DNA from: an uncultured Pseudomonadales bacterium
GTDB taxonomy: Bacteria; Pseudomonadota; Gammaproteobacteria; Pseudomonadales; Azotimanducaceae
Direction: 5' to 3'
Length of the DNA stretch: 64,000 nucleotides
Assembly (NCBI GenBank): GCA_937921865.1
Contig: CAKZWF010000056.1
Coordinates: 1-64,000 of the forward strand
A program made the position numbers and the translations under genes. Below are positions 1-7,968 of this stretch, in pieces. A model generated the notes under the pieces. The model saw only the letters and a program-made list of their open reading frames with translations, was not told where the DNA came from and searched no databases. Numbering within the stretch: position 1 is the first letter of the stretch; every line of letters starts with the position of its first letter.

Positions 1-474
1 CACGGACATCAAGGCAAACAGCGTTATAGTCGCAACCAGTAAAGTCCGCAGCAGCCGGCGATCAGACAGCGCTGCATAACCAAGGAACCACAGCGGCAGA
101 CAGGCCAATGTCCAGCTGACAGCATAGCCGCCTTCAGGCGCGATGCTGACGAAGTGATACGAGAACAACAGTATCGCGAGCACCCACAGGCACCACCAAC
201 CATCAATCCGCTGTCGGGAAAATGCCGCCATGAAGCGGCCAGGCGGAATCAACGTGACCGCCACCAGCAGCAATCCGACTGCCAGCAGAAGCACAAGCAG
301 GTTTTCACCGATACCGAAAAACAGACAGGAGACAACGAAACTCAACCACAGGAGCAGACTGACTACCGAGGTGCGAAGAGATCGGATATGTTGGTTCGAA
401 GCAGCAGGTTGCGGAAACGCCGGATCTGTCTTTCGACGGTTTCGCAGAGGCTGAAGTGGCGATGAGTCAGACAT
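1..474 (-). CDS. Multi-spanning membrane protein, possibly O-antigen ligase / pilin-glycosylation family (partial, runs off window)
   Basis: An open frame of 158 codons runs without a stop from the ATG at 474 to the window edge, so only the N-terminal part is seen. After a polar, basic N-terminus of about 35 residues come about five hydrophobic segments, near residues 37-55, 58-76, 93-111, 118-136 and 142-158, as expected for a polytopic inner-membrane protein. I cannot see a family motif. The O-antigen-ligase/Wzy or PglL/TfpO assignment is an inference from topology and from its place beside pilin genes and tRNA-Thr, where such enzymes are found in Pseudomonas and Acinetobacter. The ATG lies only 4 nt beyond the tRNA 3' end, so any Shine-Dalgarno would fall inside the tRNA gene; a later non-ATG start is possible. 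Confidence 0.55.
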   Translation of the reverse strand, partial: MSDSSPLQPLRNRRKTDPAFPQPAASNQHIRSLRTSVVSLLLWLSFVVSCLFFGIGENLLVLLLAVGLLLVAVTLIPPGRFMAAFSRQRIDGWWCLWVLAILLFSYHFVSIAPEGGYAVSWTLACLPLWFLGYAALSDRRLLRTLLVATITLFALMSV

Positions 475-478
475 TAGA

Positions 479-554
<76 letters not shown>

Positions 555-583
555 AATGAGAGGTGGCGTGCGAAGCGCAGCGG

Positions 584-612
584 AGAATACCCCTCGACCA
601 GGCATGGTTCAA
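584..612 (-). promoter_or_regulatory. Probable sigma-70 promoter of tRNA-Thr
   Basis: The minus strand carries TTGAAC (612-607), a 17-bp spacer and TATTCT (589-584), followed by a GC-rich discriminator typical of stringently controlled stable-RNA promoters. Predicted initiation is about 20 nt before the mature tRNA 5' end. The -35 element overlaps the stop codon of the upstream pilin gene. Confidence 0.7.
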
Positions 613-989
613 CAACGGGTCTTGGCAGGATACTCAATACAGACAGAATCTCCCGCTGCACTGGTCGCCGTCACCTGATACGACGTACCGTCACTGTCCG
701 CAATACTGTATGTCATACCATCATCTGCCTGGGGTGCCCAGCCGATCGCAGCGGTAATGGCGGCTAGATTTTCAAGGTCGTTAGCGTAGGTCCCATTGCG
801 CAACCGGAAGTCTTCCTGAAAGATTTCGATGGAGGAGACATTGTGCACCAACACCCCTTCTTCACCGGTTTGGATGTAGTCGTTATACATCGGCAGGGCA
901 ATCGCACTGATGATGGCAATGATCGCGATCGCAATCATCAGCTCTATCAGAGTAAAGCCGCTGCTGCGGCGGGGACTCGCAAAATTCAT
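609..989 (-). CDS. Type IV pilin-like protein (second pilin of the locus)
   Basis: A class III signal sequence is clear: a short basic leader ending in Gly, then [20 protein letters not shown] with Glu at +5, which is the prepilin peptidase site and assembly helix. The mature protein is about 115 residues, short for a major pilin. A C-terminal Cys pair (CIEYPAKTRC) could form the D-region disulfide loop. I chose the ATG at 989 rather than 998 because AGAGG lies about 9 nt upstream of 989 and directly abuts 998. It follows pilA on the same strand but is separated from it by a strong terminator, so it needs its own promoter. It may be an alternative or minor pilin, or a pilin accessory product. 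PilD, encoded at 5032-5886, would process it. Confidence 0.88.
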   Translation of the reverse strand: MNFASPRRSSGFTLIELMIAIAIIAIISAIALPMYNDYIQTGEEGVLVHNVSSIEIFQEDFRLRNGTYANDLENLAAITAAIGWAPQADDGMTYSIADSDGTSYQVTATSAAGDSVCIEYPAKTRC

Positions 990-1099
990 GGTAATCATCC
1001 TCTTTGGTCATAATCGCTGGGGTTCGTCTGGGTCTGGGACTGATGGGAACAACCCAGCTCCAATCCAGCGCTCGCAAGCTCAGTGTAGTAATTTTCAGG

Positions 1100-1124
1100 A
1101 AAAAAAAGGGGGCATAAGCCCCCC
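1100..1124 (-). terminator. Rho-independent terminator of pilA
   Basis: On the minus strand GGGGGC-TTAT-GCCCCC is followed at once by eight T residues. It lies about 28 nt after the pilA stop codon. The plus strand also has a T tract after the same stem, but no plus-strand gene ends here. It isolates the major pilin transcript from the second pilin. Confidence 0.92.
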
Positions 1125-1152
1125 TTTTTCGCAAATTCAGTATCAACCGAAT

Positions 1153-1626
<474 letters not shown>

Positions 1627-1708
1627 TTTGAACATTACTCCGTCATTCATTGGTCAAAACGTGGCCACTTGCGCATGAAACACCAGTGCCGCGTGTCGAA
1701 GGAGGAAA

Positions 1709-1724
1709 TGCAATGGGCGTGCCA
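1709..1724 (-). promoter_or_regulatory. Sigma-54 (RpoN) promoter of pilA
   Basis: The minus strand reads TGGCACG-CCCA-TTGCA, an exact match to the -24/-12 consensus TGGCACG-N4-TTGCW. Initiation would fall near 1697, giving a leader of about 70 nt before the PilA ATG at 1626. RpoN-dependent pilA transcription with the enhancer-binding protein PilR is established in Pseudomonas. rpoN itself lies at 48655-50208. Confidence 0.93.
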
Positions 1725-1776
1725 GCTTCGTCGAAAAGTCAGTTCACGATCCTTGCGAGTTTCCATTTTTATTAAA

Positions 1777-1789
1777 AATCAAAGGCTTA
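1777..1789 (+). promoter_or_regulatory. Putative IHF-binding site upstream of the pilA promoter
   Basis: AATCAAAGGCTTA matches the IHF consensus WATCAANNNNTTR exactly, and an A/T-rich run (1761-1778) flanks it as IHF sites usually have. It is centred about 60 bp upstream of the sigma-54 -24 element, between the promoter and the repeats at 1858-1907. This is the position where IHF bends DNA to bring an enhancer-bound activator to RNA polymerase. Confidence 0.65.
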
Positions 1790-1857
1790 GCGGAAGTCTA
1801 CCGATTCGGAACATCCCTTGTGGGAAAATTATCAGCCAGTTTCGTAGGTATCTCACC

Positions 1858-1907
1858 ACGTCACTTGATGACGTTTCCGGTCACCTGGCTGACTGTCGCT
1901 GCGTCAC
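1858..1907. promoter_or_regulatory. Candidate activator (enhancer) sites upstream of pilA
   Basis: A perfect inverted repeat ACGTCA-CTTGA-TGACGT spans 1858-1874. The pentamer GTCAC recurs at 1860, 1880 and 1903, spacings of 20 and 23 bp, about two helical turns. The block starts about 135 bp upstream of the -24 element with the IHF-type site between, so it is a plausible upstream activating sequence for a PilR-like bEBP. It could instead serve the divergent pilB promoter. The rest of the 1627-2047 intergenic region shows nothing further that I recognise. Confidence 0.4.
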
Positions 1908-2047
1908 CTCTGACCGGGCATCATGGTGTCGAAATGGAGCCGGCAAAACTGTGATGGGTTTATCGACACATAGGTGATGCAGGATTAGACTTCACAACCC
2001 CGCGACGAGTAAGGTTTGCGTCAACTGCACAAGGATTGCAATGCCAA

Positions 2048-3772
2048 ATGGCATCTGAACCCGTTCCCTTGAGTGGCCTGGCACGACGCCTGGTCGAAGA
2101 GAGCATTCTCGACGCTGATTCTGCGTTGAAAGCCAGTGAGGAATCCCGTAAACAAGGGACGCCTTTTGTCAGCTATCTGGTCCAGAATGGTCTCGCCGAA
2201 GCCCGCACGATTGCCACCACGGCTTCCGAAGAGTTTGGTGTACCGCTCATTGACCTCTCTTCTTTTGATCTCGACCAGATCCCCCGCGACCTGGTTAAAG
2301 AAAACCTGATTCGCCAGCACAACGCCCTGCCCCTGGTGCGGCGTGGTGTGCGTCTATTCGTTGCAGTCTCTGATCCGACCAATCTGCAGGCCCTGGACGA
2401 AATCAAATTTCATACCGGTGTCAGCACCGAAGCCGTGCTGGTGGAAGACGATAAGCTCAACACCGTCATCGAACAGTTCCTGAGCTCTCAGGAAGACGAC
2501 GGCCTCGGCGATCTCGATGGTGATGAGTTCGAAAACCTTGACATGGATCAGTTCGAGGAGTCCAAAGAAGACGAAGACGATGCGTCCAGCGGTGCAGACG
2601 ATACGCCCATTGTCCGGTTTGTTCACAAAATGCTGCTGGATGCGATCAAGGGGGGCGCTTCCGACATCCACTTCGAACCTTATGAACGCAGCTATCGGGT
2701 CAGGTTCAGAACTGATGGTGTGCTGCACGAGGTCTCCTCACCTCCCCCCAATCTTGGCAGTCGACTGGCTGCCCGTCTGAAAGTCATGTCAGAACTGGAC
2801 ATCTCTGAGCGCCGGGTGCCTCAGGATGGCCGCATTAAAATGAAGCTGTCGAAGAGTCGGGCTATCGATTTCCGGGTCAACACCCTGCCGACGCTGTGGG
2901 GTGAAAAGATTGTGCTGCGGATCCTGGATCCCTCTACCGCCAAGATGGGTATTGAGGCGCTGGGCTTCGAAGACGTACAGCAGCAGGCGCTGATGGAGGC
3001 GATCTTCAGGCCACAGGGTATGATTCTGGTGACCGGACCTACCGGTAGCGGCAAAACGGTCACCCTCTATACCGGGCTCAACATCCTCAATACGGAAGAG
3101 CGCAATATCGCCACCGCTGAGGATCCGGTCGAAATCAACCTGGAAGGCATCAATCAGGTTAACGTCAATCACCGGGTGGGTCTGGATTTCTCCAACGCGT
3201 TGAGATCATTCCTACGCCAGGACCCGGACGTGGTCATGGTGGGTGAGATTCGAGATCTGGAAACGGCAGAGATTGCGATCAAGGCGTCGCAGACCGGCCA
3301 CATGGTTCTGTCGACCCTGCACACCAACTCTGCGGTAGAGACCCTGACCCGCTTACGCAACATGGGTGTGCCCGCGTTCAACCTGGCCACCAGCGTCAAC
3401 CTGATCATTGCTCAGCGTCTGGCCAGGCGCCTGTGCCCGAACTGCAAAACTACCATCGACGTGCCCAAAGACACACAATTGGCAGAAGGCTTTACAGAAG
3501 CCGACTTAAAGACCGGCTTTCAGGTCTATGAGCCCAATCTGAAAGGCTGCGATAAGTGCACGGGTGGCTATAAAGGCAGAGTCGGAATATATGAAGTAGT
3601 TAAAATAACCCCGGAAATGTCTCGTATTATCATGGAAGACGGCAACAGCATTCAGTTGGCCGAACAGGCGCGAGAACTTGGCTTCAATGATCTGAGGCGT
3701 TCAGGTCTAATGAAAGTCATGCAAGGCGTAACCGGACTGGCGGAAGTCAACCGGGTTACCACCGGCCACTAA
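2048..3772 (+). CDS. pilB: Type IV pilus extension ATPase PilB
   Basis: This is a GspE/PilB secretion ATPase of 574 residues (family about 566). It has an N-terminal GspE-N domain, Walker A GPTGSGKT (about residues 330-337), a Walker B region VVMVGEIRD (about 395) followed by the His box, and a C-terminal zinc tetracysteine (CPNC about 462, CDKC about 501). It powers pilin extraction from the inner membrane and pilus extension. An acidic insert (about residues 155-185) precedes the ATPase core. The start is ATG 2048, giving MASEPVPLSGLARRL as in other PilB proteins, with AAGGA about 13 nt upstream. It is the first gene of pilB-pilC-pilD-coaE-yacG. Confidence 0.97.
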   Translation: MASEPVPLSGLARRLVEESILDADSALKASEESRKQGTPFVSYLVQNGLAEARTIATTASEEFGVPLIDLSSFDLDQIPRDLVKENLIRQHNALPLVRRGVRLFVAVSDPTNLQALDEIKFHTGVSTEAVLVEDDKLNTVIEQFLSSQEDDGLGDLDGDEFENLDMDQFEESKEDEDDASSGADDTPIVRFVHKMLLDAIKGGASDIHFEPYERSYRVRFRTDGVLHEVSSPPPNLGSRLAARLKVMSELDISERRVPQDGRIKMKLSKSRAIDFRVNTLPTLWGEKIVLRILDPSTAKMGIEALGFEDVQQQALMEAIFRPQGMILVTGPTGSGKTVTLYTGLNILNTEERNIATAEDPVEINLEGINQVNVNHRVGLDFSNALRSFLRQDPDVVMVGEIRDLETAEIAIKASQTGHMVLSTLHTNSAVETLTRLRNMGVPAFNLATSVNLIIAQRLARRLCPNCKTTIDVPKDTQLAEGFTEADLKTGFQVYEPNLKGCDKCTGGYKGRVGIYEVVKITPEMSRIIMEDGNSIQLAEQARELGFNDLRRSGLMKVMQGVTGLAEVNRVTTGH

Positions 3773-3800
3773 GCTCGACAGCACAAGCGGAATTTGAGAG

Positions 3801-5015
3801 ATGGCGGAAAGCGCAATATTTGTCTGGGAAGGAAAGGACAAACAGGGCAAAAAGTCCAAAGGCGAGATCAGCAGCACCAACCCTGCAATCGCCAAGGCGG
3901 AACTGCGCCGACAGGGCATTGTTGCGACGAAGGTACGCAAGAAAGCCGCTGGTCTTTCCTTAACTGGTGGCGGCAAACCGAAACCGGCTGACATCGCTCT
4001 GTTTACTCGGCAGATGGCCACGATGATGCGCGCCGGTGTGCCACTCGTGCAGGCATTCGATATCGTCGCAGACGGTCTCGACAAGCCCAAGGTGGGTGAT
4101 CTCATCCGCGCCGTTCGCAATGATGTGTCCGGCGGTAGCTCGTTCGCCGGAGCACTGCGCAGACACCCAATCTATTTTGACGATCTGTTCTGCAATCTGG
4201 TGGATGCCGGCGAACAATCCGGTGCTCTGGAAACCATGCTCGACCGGATCGCCACCTATAAAGAAAAAACTGAATCGCTGAAAGCCAAAGTCCGCAAGGC
4301 GATGACCTACCCGATTGCAGTACTGGTGATTGCCTTCATCGTATCAGGCATCCTCCTGATCAAAGTGGTGCCACAGTTTCAAGATGTTTTTGCCGGCTTC
4401 GGTGCTGAACTTCCAGCGTTCACATTGCTGGTCATCGGAATATCTGACTTCGCCCAGAAATGGTGGTTCATGGTCATTGTCGGGATAGCAGGGGCGATAT
4501 CCGGGTTCACTTTTCTGCACCGCCGATCAAAAGGACTTCGCGAGGCAATGGACAAGCTCATGTTGAAGGCACCCATCGCAGGCAACATCATCGAAAAGTC
4601 TTCGATTGCACGTTTCGCCCGAACGCTTTCCACGACGTTTGCCGCTGGTGTACCGCTGGTGGACGCGTTGAATTCCGTCGCCGGTGCCGCCGGTAACAGC
4701 GTCTATACGAACGCGGTTTACAAGGTTCGCGACGACGTCTCGACCGGTCAGCAGCTCAACTTCTCGATGAAGGCGACTGGGGTCTTTCCGAATATGGTCA
4801 TTCAGATGGTCGCCATCGGTGAAGAAGCTGGTGCGCTGGATGACATGCTCGACAAGTCTGCCTCCTACTATGAAGAACAGGTGGATAACGCCGTAGATAA
4901 CCTGACCGCGCTGATGGAACCCATGATCATGGCGGTTCTGGGTGTGCTGGTGGGTGGCCTGATCATCGCCATGTACCTGCCGATCTTCCAGTTGGGTGCA
5001 GTGGTCGGCGGCTGA
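3801..5015 (+). CDS. pilC: Type IV pilus inner-membrane platform protein PilC
   Basis: This 404-residue protein matches the GspF/PilC family in length and layout. It has two cytoplasmic T2SSF domains (about residues 70-195 and 275-395), each starting FTRQMATMMRAGVPL or FARTLSTTFAAGVPL, and hydrophobic segments near 170-195, 210-240 and 375-400. PilC anchors PilB at the inner membrane and couples ATP hydrolysis to pilin polymerisation. It lies 28 nt after pilB and 16 nt before pilD in one operon. Confidence 0.97.
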   Translation: MAESAIFVWEGKDKQGKKSKGEISSTNPAIAKAELRRQGIVATKVRKKAAGLSLTGGGKPKPADIALFTRQMATMMRAGVPLVQAFDIVADGLDKPKVGDLIRAVRNDVSGGSSFAGALRRHPIYFDDLFCNLVDAGEQSGALETMLDRIATYKEKTESLKAKVRKAMTYPIAVLVIAFIVSGILLIKVVPQFQDVFAGFGAELPAFTLLVIGISDFAQKWWFMVIVGIAGAISGFTFLHRRSKGLREAMDKLMLKAPIAGNIIEKSSIARFARTLSTTFAAGVPLVDALNSVAGAAGNSVYTNAVYKVRDDVSTGQQLNFSMKATGVFPNMVIQMVAIGEEAGALDDMLDKSASYYEEQVDNAVDNLTALMEPMIMAVLGVLVGGLIIAMYLPIFQLGAVVGG

Positions 5016-5031
5016 CCCTGACGTCGCAACC

Positions 5032-5886
5032 ATGTTTGATCCCCTCATGGCCTACGGTTGGCAAGGTTGCGTCCTTGCCATCTGGTTTGCACTGGCCGTT
5101 GGCAGCTTCCTAAACGTCGTCATCTACCGCCTGCCGATCATGCTCAACAAAGAGTGGACGGTTCAGGCCCAGGCGATTCTCGAGCAACCCTCTCCAGAAA
5201 CCGTCGAAGAACCTTTCAATCTGATGGTGCCTCGCTCCCGCTGCCCTGCCTGCGGTCAGCTGATCAGCGCCTGGCAGAATATCCCGGTCATCAGCTGGCT
5301 GGCGCTGCGAGGACGCTGTGCAAACTGCAAGACTCGAATTCCGGTGCGATACCCCCTGGTTGAGCTGCTGACCGCACTGGCAACGCTGCTGGTGCTAAAC
5401 ATATATGGGCTGACCTGGTTAGGACTGTCCGCAGCCGTGTTCACCTGGATAGTGATCACCCTGACCTTCATCGACTTCGACACTCAGCTACTGCCAGACC
5501 AACTGACCCTACCGCTGCTCTGGCTCGGGCTGTTGTGCAACCTCTCGGGGTCTTATACCTCGCTGGAATCGGCCGTGATCGGCGCAGTGGCCGGGTATCT
5601 GTTTCTCTGGTGCACTTACTGGGGATTCAAACTCATCACCGGCAAAGAAGGCATGGGCTACGGTGACTTCAAGCTGTTTGCTGCCATCGGTGCCTGGTTC
5701 GGCTGGCAGGTTTTACCGGGTACCATACTGATCGCGTCCGGCGCAGGTCTGCTCTATGCGTTCATTACCCTGATCGGCAAGCAACGCGAATCTTCTCAGC
5801 CCATCGCATTCGGACCTTTTCTCGCGGTCGGCGGATGGGTTTCACTGCTGGCTCGTGATAACGTAATCAGCTTCTTCACCCCATAA
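5032..5886 (+). CDS. pilD: Prepilin peptidase / N-methyltransferase PilD
   Basis: This bifunctional polytopic enzyme cleaves prepilin leaders and methylates the new N-terminus. The N-terminal cytoplasmic loop has the two zinc-type CxxC pairs (CPACG and CANCK). The aspartyl protease residues lie in FIDFDTQLLPD and GMGYGDFKL. The start at 5032 (MFDPLMAYGW) gives 284 residues, typical of the family; an in-frame ATG at 4996 would overlap pilC and add a non-conserved extension. Likely substrates here are PilA and the second pilin. Confidence 0.96.
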   Translation: MFDPLMAYGWQGCVLAIWFALAVGSFLNVVIYRLPIMLNKEWTVQAQAILEQPSPETVEEPFNLMVPRSRCPACGQLISAWQNIPVISWLALRGRCANCKTRIPVRYPLVELLTALATLLVLNIYGLTWLGLSAAVFTWIVITLTFIDFDTQLLPDQLTLPLLWLGLLCNLSGSYTSLESAVIGAVAGYLFLWCTYWGFKLITGKEGMGYGDFKLFAAIGAWFGWQVLPGTILIASGAGLLYAFITLIGKQRESSQPIAFGPFLAVGGWVSLLARDNVISFFTP

Positions 5887-5898
5887 CGAGCCTCCCCT

Positions 5899-6510
5899 AT
5901 GACTTTTGTCGTTGGCCTCACTGGTGGCATCGGCAGCGGTAAGTCTGCCGTATCCGACCGCTTTGCTGCACTGGGTATCGAGATTGTCGATGCCGACGTC
6001 GCGTCCCGGGTGGTGGTTGAGCCCGGACAGCCGGCGCTGCAGGCTATTGCCGATCACTTCGGCCCGGAACTCATCACTGCCGAAGGCGCACTGGATCGAA
6101 GCGCGTTGCGACACAAGGTTTTTGCTGACGACGCCGAACGCGACTGGCTGCAGCAACTGCTGCACCCGCTGATCAATGCCCACATCGCCGAACGGCTGGG
6201 AAGCGCTGAGTCCGCCTACGCGATTCTCGCTCACCCCATTCTTATCGAAACCGGACAGACTCGGATCTGCGACCGGGTTCTGGTGGTGGATGTACCAGAG
6301 TCGGTCCAGGTTGAGCGCACCATGAGCCGCGATAACAACACTGAAGAACAGGTTCGCAACATCATGGCCGCACAGGCCAGCCGGGAAAGTCGCCTGGCGG
6401 CGGCCGACGATGTGATCGTCAACGATCAGGATCTGGAACACCTCGACCGCGCAGTTACCCGACTGCACTCAGAGTATCTTGCAGCAGCACGGGCTAAAGA
6501 CACCCAATGA
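5899..6510 (+). CDS. coaE: Dephospho-CoA kinase CoaE
   Basis: This performs the last step of coenzyme A synthesis, ATP-dependent 3'-phosphorylation of dephospho-CoA. The N-terminal P-loop [11 protein letters not shown] (about residues 7-17) is followed by the DAD motif (VDADVASR) and a LID region; 203 residues is the usual length. It lies 12 nt after pilD and overlaps yacG by 4 nt (ATGA). The pilD-coaE-yacG order is conserved in many gammaproteobacteria. Confidence 0.96.
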   Translation: MTFVVGLTGGIGSGKSAVSDRFAALGIEIVDADVASRVVVEPGQPALQAIADHFGPELITAEGALDRSALRHKVFADDAERDWLQQLLHPLINAHIAERLGSAESAYAILAHPILIETGQTRICDRVLVVDVPESVQVERTMSRDNNTEEQVRNIMAAQASRESRLAAADDVIVNDQDLEHLDRAVTRLHSEYLAAARAKDTQ

Positions 6511-6710
6511 CCGAGAATACCCCAAGAATAGTAACCTGCCCCACCTGCGCTACAGCGGTGAAGTGGACCAGTGGCAACGCTTACCGGCCTTTCTGTTCAG
6601 AACGCTGCAAGCTCATTGACCTCGGCGCCTGGGCAGACGAGCAGCACAGCATTCCCGGCGACAGTGTGGAAGAAGATATGCTGTCTGGTCAGTTGGACAA
6701 CTCCGACTGA
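6507..6710 (+). CDS. yacG: DNA gyrase inhibitor YacG (zinc-binding)
   Basis: This 67-residue protein has a four-cysteine zinc site (CPTC near the start, then [14 protein letters not shown]), diagnostic of YacG. E. coli YacG binds GyrB and blocks DNA binding. It is translationally coupled to coaE and is the last gene of the pil operon, ending convergently 27 nt before argJ. The acidic C-terminal tail is typical. Confidence 0.93.
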   Translation: MTENTPRIVTCPTCATAVKWTSGNAYRPFCSERCKLIDLGAWADEQHSIPGDSVEEDMLSGQLDNSD

Positions 6711-6737
6711 GCGGGTTTGCTCACCAACGCGGATCGG

Positions 6738-7958
6738 TCAGGTTCGATACTCCGCGTTGATCCGAACATACTCATAGGACAGATCTGACGTCCACACTTC
6801 CGCACAGGCCTCTCCGCGCCCCAGTTCGATGCGAATCGTCAATTCATCGTTAGCCATCACGCTCGCGCCGTCGGCTTCCTGATAGTCAGGGTGCTGCCGT
6901 CCCTGCTGGACAATACACAGCTTGTCGAGAAACACCGACACCCGGGACTGATCTAGATCGACGAGCCCAGCCCGCCCGATCGCCATACAGAATCTGCCCC
7001 AGTTAGGATCACTGGCGAAAAGCGCAGTTTTCACCAGCGGAGACTCGGCAACTGTGTAAGCAACCTGCAGACATTCCGCCTCACTGGCACCGCCCGAAAC
7101 GGCAACCGTGACAAACTTGGTGGCACCTTCGCCATCTCTGACCACGCTCTGGGCCAACAACTGTGCAACACGGACCAGCGATTCCTGCAGTATCTGATAG
7201 GCCGGTGAGCAGACATCATCGACGAGGACATTTCCCGCAACGCCGGTTGCGGCAAGCACAAATGAATCATTGGTCGAGGTATCACCATCAATCGTGATGC
7301 GATTAAACGACGCATCCGCGACTGCCCTGACCATCTGCTGCAGACATGATGCGGTGACAGCGGCGTCACAGCACAGATAAGCCAGCATGGTGGCCATGTC
7401 CGGTTTGATCATCCCGGAACCCTTGGCTATTCCGGTGATCGTCACCTGAACACCATCAATTTCAACCACTTCACTGAGCGCTTTCGGAGCGGTATCAGTG
7501 GTCATGATCGCACCCGCTACCGCTGCCCAGGAATCCGGGTCCAGCTGCCCGGCGCAGGTATCTATAGCACCAGCGATTTTCTCTACAGGCAGACGTTCAC
7601 CAATCACACCCGTCGAAAAGGGCGCTACCGCCTCGTCTTCAAGACCCAGGGCGCTGGCAGCCTGCGCGCACAGATGCTGAGCGTCTTCCAGACCTTCAAT
7701 CCCCGTGGCGGCATTGGCATTACCACTGTTAATCAGCAATGCGCGCACCTTACCAGCCGCGATGCGCTGTTCAGCAAGATCTACCGGCGGCGCGCGAAAT
7801 CCGCTTTGAGTAAACACACCGGCAAGCGCAGTACCGGGTGTGAACACCAGCAGTGCCACATCGTCCCGGTCAGCACTCTTGATAGCTGCACCACAACTCG
7901 CCAGCCGAACACCCGGCACCGGATACAGCTCACCCATGGGCGGCAGATTGACACTCAT
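6738..7958 (-). CDS. argJ: Bifunctional glutamate N-acetyltransferase / ornithine acetyltransferase ArgJ
   Basis: ArgJ recycles acetyl groups between N-acetylornithine and glutamate in arginine synthesis. The self-cleavage motif KGSGMIKPDMATML (Thr nucleophile) sits mid-protein, and TTDTAPK and the C-terminal family blocks are present. The start at 7958 (MSVNLPPMGELYPVPG) gives 406 residues; longer frames extend into secA without conservation. It starts 10 nt after the secA stop, the secA-argJ arrangement known from Pseudomonas, and is probably co-transcribed with secA. Whether it makes N-acetylglutamate from acetyl-CoA as well cannot be told from sequence. Confidence 0.95.
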   Translation of the reverse strand: MSVNLPPMGELYPVPGVRLASCGAAIKSADRDDVALLVFTPGTALAGVFTQSGFRAPPVDLAEQRIAAGKVRALLINSGNANAATGIEGLEDAQHLCAQAASALGLEDEAVAPFSTGVIGERLPVEKIAGAIDTCAGQLDPDSWAAVAGAIMTTDTAPKALSEVVEIDGVQVTITGIAKGSGMIKPDMATMLAYLCCDAAVTASCLQQMVRAVADASFNRITIDGDTSTNDSFVLAATGVAGNVLVDDVCSPAYQILQESLVRVAQLLAQSVVRDGEGATKFVTVAVSGGASEAECLQVAYTVAESPLVKTALFASDPNWGRFCMAIGRAGLVDLDQSRVSVFLDKLCIVQQGRQHPDYQEADGASVMANDELTIRIELGRGEACAEVWTSDLSYEYVRINAEYRT

Positions 7959-7968
7959 ACGGCCGAAC

